Shown here: positions 15,997-24,679 of the stretch, piece by piece
Numbering within the stretch: the stretch's first letter is position 1
Layout: each line of letters begins with the position of its first letter
Assembly (NCBI GenBank): GCA_900467745.1
Contig: UBQW01000026.1
Span: forward strand, 1-35,852
DNA: 35,852 nucleotides
DNA from: Hyphomicrobiales bacterium
GTDB lineage: Bacteria > Pseudomonadota > Alphaproteobacteria > Rhizobiales > Rhizobiaceae
Reading direction: 5' to 3'
Notes under the pieces: generated by a model
What the model was told of the DNA's origin: nothing
The model's input: the letters and a program-made list of their open reading frames with translations, nothing else
Databases searched by the model: none
Made by a program: the position numbers and the translations under genes

Positions 15997-16244
15997 GGCT
16001 CATCGCCGTAGCCCTCGCCACGCGTCAGGCGATCGGTTTCCGCCTCAAACTGGTCGACATGATCCGCGGGCATTTCCGACACACGATATACTTTGCGACT
16101 ATCGCCGCCGGTGCGCAGGCGCTCGTAATGATCGTAGCTCATAAGGACAAAGCGCGGCTTCCTATGCTTCGTCAGGATGACCGGCTCGCGGCTGGCAGCA
16201 TCGGTGACGTCACCAACCTGTTCACCCGTCGTGAACTGGTGCAT
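15993..16244 (-). CDS. Phd/YefM-type antitoxin
   Basis: The ATG at 16244 has GGAG 8 bases upstream, giving an 83-residue protein that begins MHQFTTGEQVGDVTDAASRE, followed by PVILTKHRKPRFVLMSYDHYERL. This matches the Phd/YefM N-terminal DNA-binding fold, in which the protein dimer binds its own promoter. The C-terminal tail (VSEMPADHVDQFEAETDRL) would neutralise the toxin. It is followed directly by the coupled toxin candidate. It probably autoregulates the pair through a site upstream of 16244. Confidence 0.8.
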   Translation of the reverse strand: MHQFTTGEQVGDVTDAASREPVILTKHRKPRFVLMSYDHYERLRTGGDSRKVYRVSEMPADHVDQFEAETDRLTRGEGYGDEP

Positions 16245-16602
16245 GAAACGAACTCCAATAGCGGCTTCCAGAATATCTTTCCATACTTCCAAGAAAACTG
16301 CTTGAGCTAGGGCGTCAGACATACCAGACTGCGATGCGGATCTCGATGGGTTTTTTCAGCGAGATTTTCGGTGGCCACCTTATCGGGAAGAGGGAGCCGG
16401 CCCCAGCTCGGTCGTGGTTCCCACCGGGTTTCAGGTTTTCACCTCCGCTACTCTTCTGCCGCAGGTTTTTTGCCCGATCATTCGTTTACGAGAAGAGCGG
16501 AAAGGTCGGCAGTTCATATCCTATGACCGGTCAACCTGATTTACATCCAAAGAAGAATAGGGATATAATGTATCCTTAATTCCGAAGTTGGACTTCCGCC
16601 GA
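16245..16602. other. Divergent control region of the TA pair and the Rrf2 gene
   Basis: About 360 bases with no supported gene. The Rrf2 promoter and its GGATA-N5-TATCC box (listed separately) lie at the right end. The palindrome GGTGGCCACC at 16370-16379 has no assigned role. Confidence 0.5.
16540..16579 (+). promoter_or_regulatory. Rrf2 promoter with overlapping GGATAT box
   Basis: TTTACA (16540-16545) and TATAAT (16564-16569) are spaced by 18 bases and fit a sigma-70-type promoter. The -10 lies inside the 19-base box GGATATAATGTATCCTTAA (16561-16579), whose core GGATA-N5-TATCC is a perfect inverted repeat. A repressor bound there would block RNA polymerase. Two similar boxes occur at 19921-19958, which suggests autoregulation by the Rrf2 protein encoded 24 bases downstream. 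Confidence 0.6.
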
Positions 16603-17091
16603 ATGATCCTCAAAAGCCAAGTCGAATGGGCACTCCACTGTTGCGCAATTCTCGCCGGCCTGCCCGAAGGGCGGTATCTGTCGACTAAGGCGCTCGCGGA
16701 GTTTCATGGGCTGCCGAAGGAATATCTCTCCAAGGCGCTCCAGAGCCTGTCGCAGGCCGGGCTGGTCCACACGACACTTGGACCATCGGGAGGCTATCGT
16801 CTCGCCAAAGCGCCGGCGGAGCTGACATTCCTAGACGTTGTTGAAGCGGTCGAGGGGGCAGGCCGAACCTTCGTCTGCCAGAACATCCGTGCCAACAATC
16901 CTTGCCGGCCGAAAGGCTATTGCGAAACAGGTCCATGCGCGGTGGCGCGGATCATGTGGGAAGCCGACGAAGCATGGAGGGCAACCCTTCGCGGGGTGAC
17001 GTTCGCGGAACTCGGCAAAACCCTTCAGGAAGAGATCGATCCCGGCATCTGGGCGGGGACCTTCGACTGGGTGCTAAAGCGCGCGGGGTAG
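16603..17091 (+). CDS. Rrf2-family (IscR/NsrR-like) Fe-S transcriptional regulator
   Basis: A 162-residue protein from the ATG at 16603; a TTG at 16588 would add five residues. The winged helix-turn-helix covers LSTKALAEFHGLPKEYLSKA at 26-45 and the wing LGPSGGYRLAK at 59-69. Four cysteines, C92, C101, C107 and C112, lie in the effector loop where Rrf2 proteins bind an Fe-S cluster. It can therefore sense redox state, NO or iron. It ends 18 bases inside the 3' end of the convergent MscS gene. The shared operator-like boxes link it to the AhpD operon at 17.1-19.9 kb. Confidence 0.9.
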   Translation: MILKSQVEWALHCCAILAGLPEGRYLSTKALAEFHGLPKEYLSKALQSLSQAGLVHTTLGPSGGYRLAKAPAELTFLDVVEAVEGAGRTFVCQNIRANNPCRPKGYCETGPCAVARIMWEADEAWRATLRGVTFAELGKTLQEEIDPGIWAGTFDWVLKRAG

Positions 17092-18090
17092 GGTCGGGAC
17101 CGGTTTTACCTGCTTAAGGTCGTTCGGTACCGACAGATAGGCGTGAGCCGGCATTGCAAAGCTTAGCCCGTTGGCCGCACAGTGACGGCTGATCACATCG
17201 ATAATCTCATTGCGTGCAGGCGTGCGGTTTGCCGGGCTGGTGACGCGGAACTGCAATTCGACATCGACGGCGATCGTATCGATCCCCTTCAAGGCGACGA
17301 CAGGTCTCGGTTCCTGCACGATACAGCTGCAATCCGCGAGTGCCGCCGCCAAAACCGCTTCAATGGCGGACGGCTGCCGATCTGCCGCGATGCGGACGGC
17401 CAAGATAACGAGATGGGTTTCGTCCGGTCGGGTGAGATTGGTGAGACTGACCTTTGCGAGCGCGCTGTTGGGGAGGACCACAACATTATGCGCCGGCGTC
17501 AGGATCTGCGTCGAGCGCCAGTTGTTCTGGATAACGCGGCCCTCCGTGCCATCGCCAAGCTGGATCCAGTCGCCAATCGAAAACGGCCGTCCAAGCGTGA
17601 GCGCCACGCCGGAAAAGACGTCACCCAGGGTATTCTGCAGGGCAAGGCCAAGGATGATGGCAACCACGCCGGAGGTTGCGACCAGCGTTCCGATCGGTGC
17701 GCCGAAGACGAAGCCGATGATGGAGAGCGTGACGCCCAGATAGACGCCGGCGACAATCAGGTCCTGGATCAGCCTTGCCTCTTGAGGTCTGCGGTCGAGC
17801 ACAATGTAGAGGCGAACAAAGCCGATCGTTGCCCAGGCAAGATGGACCCACCAAAGGATACGAGCCGACGTCCCCAGATAGGCAGTGATGCCCTCGGCTT
17901 CACCTGTCGTCACCCGATGCGGAAGAATGCCGGACGACAAAAGCGTGGCGGTCATTGACGCGAAAAACAGGATCTGGACGATGAGCCGTGGCGTCGGGCG
18001 CTCCTTGCCCTGCGCATGCCAGACAAGAATGCCGATCACACCTAAGATATCGACGATCGCGAAGGTAAGGGCATGCAGATGATCGGCCAT
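17074..18090 (-). CDS. MscS-family mechanosensitive ion channel
   Basis: The ATG at 18090 is chosen over 18147 because GGAG lies 8 bases upstream; the product is 338 residues. Four or five hydrophobic helices (~6-150) precede the pore-lining MscS helix VATSGVVAIILGLALQNTLG, and then the beta domain FSIGDWIQLGDGTEGRVIQN, TPAHNVVVLPNSALA and a cytoplasmic C-terminal domain. It is an inner-membrane channel that opens under tension, or a relative with a signalling role. It is the last gene of the AhpD-NmrA-cupin operon, 66 bases after the cupin stop. An ion channel in a redox operon is somewhat unusual. Confidence 0.88.
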   Translation of the reverse strand: MADHLHALTFAIVDILGVIGILVWHAQGKERPTPRLIVQILFFASMTATLLSSGILPHRVTTGEAEGITAYLGTSARILWWVHLAWATIGFVRLYIVLDRRPQEARLIQDLIVAGVYLGVTLSIIGFVFGAPIGTLVATSGVVAIILGLALQNTLGDVFSGVALTLGRPFSIGDWIQLGDGTEGRVIQNNWRSTQILTPAHNVVVLPNSALAKVSLTNLTRPDETHLVILAVRIAADRQPSAIEAVLAAALADCSCIVQEPRPVVALKGIDTIAVDVELQFRVTSPANRTPARNEIIDVISRHCAANGLSFAMPAHAYLSVPNDLKQVKPVPTLPRAL

Positions 18091-18156
18091 GGAGACGCTC
18101 CAAGTGAAAGAAAAAGGACCGGATGCGGCGGCTGCATCCGGTCCCATTCGTGGTCG

Positions 18157-18579
18157 TTACTTCTTGATCGGGAAGGTCAGATATTTCTGATCGGTATCGA
18201 CCACGAAGACGGCAAGAAGCTTGGCCGGCCTGGTGTCGCTGCCATTCTTGCTGACACCGTGCCGATCGCCTGGAAATTCGGAGAAATTCTCTCCAGCCTT
18301 GTATTCCTTGACCGGCCCGTCGTTGACCTGGCTGAGGATCGAGCCTTCAAGGACGGTGGCATAAATAAAGGCGCTGTCGGGATGCGTATGGGCGTCCGAG
18401 TATCCACCTGGGCCGTATTCGACGAGAACACCCTTGAGGCTTTTGCCGGGGACGTTCGGCAACTGGTGTTCATAGACGAGGGTCACCTTGGATGCCGCAC
18501 CGCCCGGCGCGTCGTGGGCCGAGACGACGCCTGTCGTGAGCAGGGCGACGGCTACTGCGACGATGATGTTTCTGATCAT
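18157..18579 (-). CDS. Secreted small cupin protein
   Basis: The 140-residue product starts with a signal peptide (IIVAVAVALLTTGVVSA, cleavage near VSA-HD at 20-21). A single cupin barrel follows, with H64 and H66 in SDAHTHPDSAFIYA and H107 in PGDRHGVSKN. The glutamate normally between the two motifs is not evident. It should bind a metal ion in the periplasm. It is the third gene in the AhpD-led operon, 30 bases after the NmrA-like stop. The substrate is unknown. Similar exported cupins often sit beside NmrA-like and AhpD-like genes. Confidence 0.85.
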   Translation of the reverse strand: MIRNIIVAVAVALLTTGVVSAHDAPGGAASKVTLVYEHQLPNVPGKSLKGVLVEYGPGGYSDAHTHPDSAFIYATVLEGSILSQVNDGPVKEYKAGENFSEFPGDRHGVSKNGSDTRPAKLLAVFVVDTDQKYLTFPIKK

Positions 18580-18609
18580 GATATTGTCCTTTCTAGTCCC
18601 AGCGACGGA

Positions 18610-19362
18610 TCACTTGCGTAGGGCGGTGGCGAACCACTGTTCAAAGCCGATCTTGCCGAGACGCGGGTCGCGGTCGGAGACAAGAGAGCCGTCGTCAAGG
18701 CGAGCGCCGAAATATTTGGCATTGGGGTCGGCGACGACCTGTCTCGTGTCGCCCGTCGATTCCAGATAGCGGGCGACCAGTTCGTTAAGACGGAAGCGCT
18801 CTGGTCCGGCGATCTCGACAAGCCCATTGACCGGTTGAGCGAGTGCGACATCGGCCATCGCGTCGGCCACATCGTCGGACGCAATCGGCTGAACAAAGGC
18901 CGGGGACAGGTGCACCTTGCCATCGACCAGGGCGGATTGCGCGATACCGCCCAGAAATTCCATGAACTGGGTGGAGTGGACGATCGTGTAGGCAATGCCG
19001 GCCTCCCGGATCAGCTTTTCCTGCACAAGCTTTGCCCGGAAATATCCGCTCTCCTGCAAGCGCTCGGTGCCGACCACGGAAAGCGCGACGTGGTGCTTCA
19101 CGCTTGCGGCATGTTCGGCAGCAAGCAGGTTGCGGCCGGAGGTTTCGAAGAACTCCATCACCGCCTTGTCCTCGAAGGAAGGTGAGTTGGCGAGATCGAG
19201 AACGACCTGCGCGCCAGTCAATGCTTCGGCGAGGCCCTCGCCGGTAATCGTGTTGACGCCAGTATTAGGAGAGGCGGCGATCACCTCATGGCCTTTTGCC
19301 CGCAGGCGCTCAGTGGTCTTCGAACCGATCAGGCCGGTTCCGCCGATAATAACGATTTTCAT
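18610..19362 (-). CDS. NmrA-like NAD(P)-binding atypical SDR
   Basis: The start is at 19362, with AAAGGA 6 bases upstream and MKIVIIGGTGLIGSKTTERL right at the N-terminus; the frame open further upstream lacks this logic. The 250-residue protein has the dinucleotide motif GGTGLIG (7-13) and VVLDLANSPSFED near 64-76. It lacks the canonical Y-x3-K pair, as NmrA-like atypical SDRs do. Such proteins act as NADPH sensors or quinone/ketone reductases. It lies 64 bases after the AhpD-like gene in the same operon. Confidence 0.87.
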   Translation of the reverse strand: MKIVIIGGTGLIGSKTTERLRAKGHEVIAASPNTGVNTITGEGLAEALTGAQVVLDLANSPSFEDKAVMEFFETSGRNLLAAEHAASVKHHVALSVVGTERLQESGYFRAKLVQEKLIREAGIAYTIVHSTQFMEFLGGIAQSALVDGKVHLSPAFVQPIASDDVADAMADVALAQPVNGLVEIAGPERFRLNELVARYLESTGDTRQVVADPNAKYFGARLDDGSLVSDRDPRLGKIGFEQWFATALRK

Positions 19363-19426
19363 GATTTGTCCTTTGTCAGGCGCGCTGACTTCGTGTGGTG
19401 TTGGCGAAAGCGGGTGTTTGCCGCGA

Positions 19427-19906
19427 TCAGCTGAGTCCGGCCTTCTCCAGGCCGTAAAGCTTGTCGGCAGAACCGGGCACGGCCTTGAAGGCGATGCTGG
19501 CGCGGTTCCACGCATTGATCGTCATGATCGAGAAGGTCAGGTCGGAAATTTCCTTTTCCGACAGCTGTCCGCGAACCCGCTCGTAAAGTTCATCCGGAAT
19601 GCCGCCTTCAGGCAGTTCGGTGACGGCCTCGGTCCAGGCGAGAGCTGCCCGTTCGCGCGGAATGAAGAGGTTCGATTCCCGCCAGATCGAGACGTGATAA
19701 AGGCGAAGTTCGCTCTCCCCGTGGATCTTGGCTTCCTTGACATGCATGTCGAGGCAGAAGCCGCAACCATTGATCTGCGACGCACGAATATTGACGAGAT
19801 CACGGACCTTCTGCTCGATGACGCTGTCTTTCAGCGACATGCTGAGCTCGGACATTTTCTTGAAAAATTCGGGGGACTGGGAGGCGTAATTGAGGCGCTG
19901 TGTCAT
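19427..19906 (-). CDS. AhpD-like carboxymuconolactone decarboxylase-family protein
   Basis: A 159-residue protein with the AhpD-type redox centre C48-x-x-C51-x3-H55 in INGCGFCLDMHVKEA, preceded by EQKVRDLVNIRASQ. This is the alkylhydroperoxidase-like branch of the CMD family: the CxxC pair reduces peroxides or passes electrons rather than decarboxylating. GGGAGAT lies just upstream of the ATG. It is the first gene of a four-gene operon and its promoter carries two tandem GGATAT boxes matching the one at the Rrf2 promoter. It is divergent from a LysR gene, a second possible regulator. Confidence 0.9.
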   Translation of the reverse strand: MTQRLNYASQSPEFFKKMSELSMSLKDSVIEQKVRDLVNIRASQINGCGFCLDMHVKEAKIHGESELRLYHVSIWRESNLFIPRERAALAWTEAVTELPEGGIPDELYERVRGQLSEKEISDLTFSIMTINAWNRASIAFKAVPGSADKLYGLEKAGLS

Positions 19907-19920
19907 GGTTATCTCCCTTA

Positions 19921-19958
19921 TTAAGGACTCTAAATATCCTTATGGATCTAAGATATCC
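19921..19958 (-). promoter_or_regulatory. Two tandem 19-bp boxes upstream of the AhpD operon
   Basis: Read on the minus strand, 19958-19940 is GGATATCTTAGATCCATAA and 19939-19921 is GGATATTTAGAGTCCTTAA. They are exactly adjacent, with a 19-base period. Both match the Rrf2 promoter box GGATATAATGTATCCTTAA; the shared core is GGATAT-N5-(A/G)TCC(T/A)TAA. The second ends 15 bases before the AhpD start. They are good candidates for Rrf2 operators. Control by the divergent LysR protein is an alternative. Confidence 0.6.
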
Positions 19959-20044
19959 GTAATAGCTGGACACGCAACCAAAACCGGCCTAAGCTTTCGG
20001 CATAACGCTTATTCAGATTGGTATGAGGGAGAGGGGAGGGCAGA

Positions 20045-20962
20045 ATGGATGTTGTGTCAGCGCTCAGAACGTTTTTGCGCGTGGCCGAGACAGGATCGTT
20101 CTCGGCGGCAGCCGTTGATCTTGGCCTGACGCAGCCCGCAGTGTCCCGGCAGGTGTCTTGCCTGGAAGAGCATTACAGCACGAGGCTGTTTCACCGCTCA
20201 ACGAACGCTCTGTCATTGACCGTCGAAGGCGAGCAGATGATCCCTATGGCCCAGAGAGTTATCGAAGCGGTGGAATCGCTCGGTGAAACCGCCTCGCCGG
20301 AAGGCGTGATGGCCGCCGGTAAAGTCAGGATCAGTCTTCCGGCAGCACTCGGCCTGTATCTCAGCGATCGACTGCCGGCCTTTCTGACGGACCACGCTGG
20401 ACTTTCGGTCGACATCGTATTCCGGGAACAACCTTCCGATCTGGTCGGCGAAGGCATCGACCTTGAGGTTCGGCTCGGAGAGGTGACCGACAGCAGCCTG
20501 ATCTGTCGTCGGATTGGCTGGACGACGGCCTGTCTCGTTGCAGCACCCACCTATATAAACAACCGAGGCCTCCCCAACCTCCTCCATGACATCACCGACC
20601 ATGATTGCATTTGTTACAACCGGGGAGGTGAGGGACGCTCGTGGAATTTCTTGAACGGCGCTGACATCGAAAAGGTCAAGGTTGCCCCGAGGATGATCTT
20701 CAACAATGCGGTTGCGGTCCATCGCGCAGCCCTTGCAGGTGGCGGGCTGGCGGTCCTGTCGCACATTCTTGCTGCTGACGACATTGCCGCGGGGCGACTT
20801 GTCGAGGTTATGCCGGCGTTTCCCCCGGCAAGACTGCCAATCACCGTGGTCTACGCCTCGCGCCGCAATCTGCCGCTACGTGTCCGCACTGTGTTCGACT
20901 TCCTGGTCAATGCCGTCGCTCAGGACGTGATGATGGGAACGCCACAAGTGTCAGCCGCGTGA
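20045..20962 (+). CDS. LysR-family transcriptional regulator
   Basis: The 305-residue product has the LysR helix-turn-helix with FSAAAVDLGLTQPAVSRQVS at about 19-38, and a C-terminal substrate-binding domain (VDIVFREQPSDLVGEGIDLE, AVHRAALAGGGLAVLSH). GGGGAGGG precedes the ATG at 20045. It is divergent from the AhpD operon with 138 bases between the starts. LysR genes usually control the divergent neighbour, so it may add a second input there. The 3' end overlaps the tail of a decayed minus-strand gene. Confidence 0.92.
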   Translation: MDVVSALRTFLRVAETGSFSAAAVDLGLTQPAVSRQVSCLEEHYSTRLFHRSTNALSLTVEGEQMIPMAQRVIEAVESLGETASPEGVMAAGKVRISLPAALGLYLSDRLPAFLTDHAGLSVDIVFREQPSDLVGEGIDLEVRLGEVTDSSLICRRIGWTTACLVAAPTYINNRGLPNLLHDITDHDCICYNRGGEGRSWNFLNGADIEKVKVAPRMIFNNAVAVHRAALAGGGLAVLSHILAADDIAAGRLVEVMPAFPPARLPITVVYASRRNLPLRVRTVFDFLVNAVAQDVMMGTPQVSAA

Positions 20963-21390
20963 CGACGTATGCTCAGCAGTGAAGTCCCCGTTCTGAAGAT
21001 GCTCTGCCAAGACATCGTCGGACTGGACAGAGAGCGATAGCATGCCCGAATAGGGGGCGCCGGATTGGTTCAGGGCCGACCAGAAGGCCGGCTGTGTTTT
21101 GAGACCGGCCTGACGAAGCTTCATGACCGTCGCCCTGAAGGACGGGCCACCAAGGGCGAGAAGACGCTGTTCAACTTCTAAATGTCTCCATCCCGGTTGG
21201 CGCTCGACCGGTGCAGTACTGCCAAAAATCTCAAATTCCCAACCATGAGCGATAAAGCCCGCAATGATCGGCCGATCGTTTGACGTCTACTGCCACATCC
21301 GAAAGGCTATCTTAGCGAAATAGCGATCCCACAGCGTCGCGGCCAGATGATCAAGATCGGCTGCTTGGTATCTGCTGTCGATCCCATTGG
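20951..21390 (-). pseudogene. Decayed DUF4269-like gene
   Basis: On the minus strand a continuous frame from about 21390 to a TGA at 20951 reads RFPNGIDSRYQAADLDHLAA, then DRYFAKIAFRMWQ, a TAG stop, and HGWEFEIFGSTAPVERQPGW, RHLEVEQRLLALGG, LKTQPAFWSALNQSGAPYSG. From memory this matches DUF4269 proteins (small nucleotidyltransferase-like proteins with ...EIFG...PV..Q...RH..VE.RLL). The internal TAG near 21283, the missing proper N-terminus and the lack of a ribosome site make it a pseudogene. Its 3' end overlaps the LysR gene by 12 bases. Confidence 0.55.
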
Positions 21391-21566
21391 GAAATCTCCT
21401 AAACCGCGGTAACGCACCACCTTCGAGTTTGCTATCCTGTCAGACGCCGGGGAAGTCCATCATCGGCGGCTCAACGATCCGCCTGAAGATTTGAATGACG
21501 GGTCGCGTCGGTTCGATTCCTATCAAGGCGTGAAAGAAGCGGCGCGGCCAGCGGCCGCGCAGCGTC

Positions 21567-22550
<984 letters not shown>

Positions 22551-22579
22551 ATTGGGTCTCCACATTTTGACAAGCATGG

Positions 22580-22610
22580 CTTATAAGTATGGAGTGTAGT
22601 CTATAGTCAA
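22580..22610 (-). promoter_or_regulatory. MerR-type promoter of the aldo/keto reductase gene (19-bp spacer)
   Basis: On the minus strand TTGACT (22610-22605) and TATAAG (22585-22580) are separated by 19 bases, longer than the optimal 17. The spacer contains GACTACACTCCATAC. A 19-bp spacer is the hallmark of MerR-activated promoters, where the regulator untwists the DNA to align the two elements. It lies 30 bases before the reductase start and 11 bases before the MerR ATG on the other strand. Confidence 0.65.
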
Positions 22611-22620
22611 GGGTTGACGC

Positions 22621-23016
22621 ATGCTGATTTCGGAATTTGCCAGAGCCACTGATCTGCCGGTGGATACGATCCGCTTTTACATTTCCAAAGGGCTTCTGAA
22701 GCCTGAACGCAGTGCAAAGGGAGGCTCGAACCCTTACCAGACGTTCCGCCGGGAAGATGTGACGGCCGCCCGTATGATCCGACTGCAGCAGACATTGGGT
22801 TATTCGCTGGGCGAGATTCTCGCGCTGAATGAAGAATATCGTGCTGGCGAGCAGTCGTGCGAACGCACGATCGCTGTCCTGCAGAAGCAGATCGCCCGGC
22901 TGGAAGAACGAAAGGCCGCGTTGGATGCGGCCCTGTCTTTCCTGCATGGTAAGGTGAACTGGATCAAGGCGGGCAAGCGTGACGACGCGCCCCGCCTTGA
23001 AGACTATCAGTGCTGA
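22621..23016 (+). CDS. MerR-family transcriptional regulator
   Basis: A 131-residue protein: N-terminal MerR helix-turn-helix (MLISEFARATDLPVDTIRFY, then the wing YQTFRREDVTAARMI), followed by a dimerisation coiled coil (ERTIAVLQKQIARLEERKAA) and a short C-terminal tail. Only two cysteines are present (C80, and one at the C-terminus), without a metal-binding loop. An aldehyde or redox sensor like AdhR is therefore more likely than a metal sensor. It is divergent from the aldo/keto reductase gene that it presumably activates. Its stop overlaps the convergent epimerase gene by 10 bases. Confidence 0.9.
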   Translation: MLISEFARATDLPVDTIRFYISKGLLKPERSAKGGSNPYQTFRREDVTAARMIRLQQTLGYSLGEILALNEEYRAGEQSCERTIAVLQKQIARLEERKAALDAALSFLHGKVNWIKAGKRDDAPRLEDYQC

Positions 23017-24032
23017 AGGGCACGTAGCTCAGCCAGCCCTTCCTCCATTGATATCACCGGTTCGTATCCGAGTTGGCGCCTGGCCTTGCCGATGTCGAAC
23101 GAGACTTCCACACCAGAGGTGGCATAGGCCTGCCTTGTAAGTGGTGGAACGATCCTGCCGCCGGAAAGTGCTGCCAGAGTGTCACCGATGACGGCGACGG
23201 TACGGACCACGGCGCGCGGGACGATCTTTTGCGGAATTTGAAGCCCTTGTGTCTCCAGGAGCGCTGACACGATGGTGCGGAAGGCAGTGGGCGCGCCATC
23301 CGAAACAAAATAGACTTCGCCGCCACGACCACGGCCAAGAGCGAGTTCGACGGCGTTGCAAAGATTGCCGATATGGGTCGTCGAGGTGAGATAGGTGCCG
23401 CCGCTGATCCAGGCGAACTTGCCGGATTTTACCGCTTCGGTGAGTGCAGGAAGCGCCGTCGTGTCATCCCGACCCCAGACGAAACGCGGACGCAGCACGA
23501 CGACGGCAAAATCGTCTGCATTGGCGGCAAGCGCGATGCGCTCGGCTGCCGCCTTCGTGCGCGAATATCCGCCAACCGGCTTTTGCGGCAATGGCATGGT
23601 CTCATCGACATTGACCAGCGCCCTGCCGGTGGCAAGAACGGATTCCGTGCTCAGATGGATGACCTTGCGAATGCCGGCCCGGCGCGCCGCCTCAATGACG
23701 GCACGGGTGCCGTCTTCATTAACGCGCCGCTGTCTTTCCGTGGCGGGTCCGTGGTCGGTGTCTGCCGCGGCATGGATCAGCGCATCGCAGCCTGCCATGG
23801 CCGCGGAAAGCGAAGCGTCCAACAAGTCGCCACGGACGACCGTGGCGCCGAGGGAACGCACAAGTTCCACAGATTCATCACTGCGCGCAAGAGCCGTAAC
23901 GTTGATCCCGCGGGCGACGAAGTGACGAACAAGATTGCGGCCGACATAACCGCTGCCTCCTGTCAGAAAGATCCGTTGAAACGGGACGAGTTTATCCGTG
24001 GCCGCGGCCTGTGCGGCATTGCTTTCAATCAT
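23007..24032 (-). CDS. NAD-dependent epimerase/dehydratase-family protein (extended SDR)
   Basis: The ATG at 24032 has AGGTGA 6 bases upstream and gives 341 residues. The dinucleotide motif is TGGSGYVG (24-31), then RGDLLD near 73 and HAAADTDHG. The catalytic Y-x3-K is in GGYSRTKAAAE. It resembles the 3-beta-hydroxysteroid-dehydrogenase-like or dihydroflavonol-reductase-like branch of extended SDRs; the substrate is unknown. It is the second gene of a two-gene operon, 29 bases after the TetR stop, so it is probably the gene controlled by that repressor. Confidence 0.9.
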   Translation of the reverse strand: MIESNAAQAAATDKLVPFQRIFLTGGSGYVGRNLVRHFVARGINVTALARSDESVELVRSLGATVVRGDLLDASLSAAMAGCDALIHAAADTDHGPATERQRRVNEDGTRAVIEAARRAGIRKVIHLSTESVLATGRALVNVDETMPLPQKPVGGYSRTKAAAERIALAANADDFAVVVLRPRFVWGRDDTTALPALTEAVKSGKFAWISGGTYLTSTTHIGNLCNAVELALGRGRGGEVYFVSDGAPTAFRTIVSALLETQGLQIPQKIVPRAVVRTVAVIGDTLAALSGGRIVPPLTRQAYATSGVEVSFDIGKARRQLGYEPVISMEEGLAELRALQH

Positions 24033-24061
24033 GTCGTTCACCTGATGTATTTTTCTGAGGG

Positions 24062-24658
24062 TCAGCCCGTAGCAATATCGGGAAGATCGCTCTCTCCCGG
24101 TTGCGTCGTCACGAGCCAATTGATTTCGCGAAGAAGCCTGTCGCGCTCCCCACGCGGAAAATGATGGAAATCGAGATGTTCGAGGAATTTCAGTCCCTCA
24201 AGCGCCAGATATGCGAGAAGCGCGCCACGCGGAGACGGGGAGGTCTCGACAATGCGCGCCATGGTGCGGGCCTGGTTATCCTGCATCTTTGTGCGCAGAG
24301 TGGCATCGAGGGCAAGGGCGGCACTGAGGTTGAGTGCAACCGCCCTGAATTCTTCCGGCGGTGGCGCTGCGGCGGCAAGGATACGACCACGGATTGCCCT
24401 GTCGTCAGCGCCGGCGAGCTGTTCCTCGATCCCGACATGATGGGCATTGTCCCGCTCAAAGGCTCGGTTCACAACGGCTTCCACCAGCGCCTGCTTCGAC
24501 TTGTGATCATAGAGCACGCTGGCCTTGTTGATGCCCGCCTCCTTGGCGACGGCATCAATGGTCAAGTTGGCCGCGCCATCCCTGCCGACAACCCGTTCAG
24601 CGGCATCGAGCACCGCCTGCTGATCGATAACGCGTTTCCTGCCCATGGCCTCACCCAT
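24062..24658 (-). CDS. TetR-family transcriptional regulator
   Basis: From the ATG at 24658 (GGAAATAA upstream; a second ATG at 24646 has GGTGAGG) it is 198 residues. The N-terminal helix-turn-helix includes LTIDAVAKEAGINKASVLYD at about 32-51, with YDHKSKQALVEAVV as the usual helix 4. The C-terminal ligand domain ends with LEGLKFLEHLDFHHFP, resembling the TetR_C_37-like group. It lies upstream of and in the same direction as the epimerase gene, so autoregulation of the pair is likely. Confidence 0.9.
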   Translation of the reverse strand: MGEAMGRKRVIDQQAVLDAAERVVGRDGAANLTIDAVAKEAGINKASVLYDHKSKQALVEAVVNRAFERDNAHHVGIEEQLAGADDRAIRGRILAAAAPPPEEFRAVALNLSAALALDATLRTKMQDNQARTMARIVETSPSPRGALLAYLALEGLKFLEHLDFHHFPRGERDRLLREINWLVTTQPGESDLPDIATG

Positions 24659-24667
24659 TTTATTTCC

Positions 24668-24679
24668 AACCAGATGGTT
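24668..24679. promoter_or_regulatory. Candidate TetR operator (AACCA-GA-TGGTT)
   Basis: A perfect inverted repeat with 5-base arms and a 2-base centre lies 10 bases before the TetR start. The position suits autorepression, but it is shorter than most TetR operators. Direct repeats of ACCGAAA lie further upstream near 24710 and 24722. Confidence 0.35.

Noticed and set aside
17182..17958. 258-residue plus-strand frame
   Set aside because: Antisense to the MscS gene, with low-complexity Asp/Arg composition and no motif.
18995..19924. 309-residue plus-strand frame
   Set aside because: Antisense to the NmrA-like and AhpD-like genes, whose motifs are clear.
23373..24164. 263-residue plus-strand frame
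   Set aside because: Antisense to the epimerase and TetR genes; no domain recognised.
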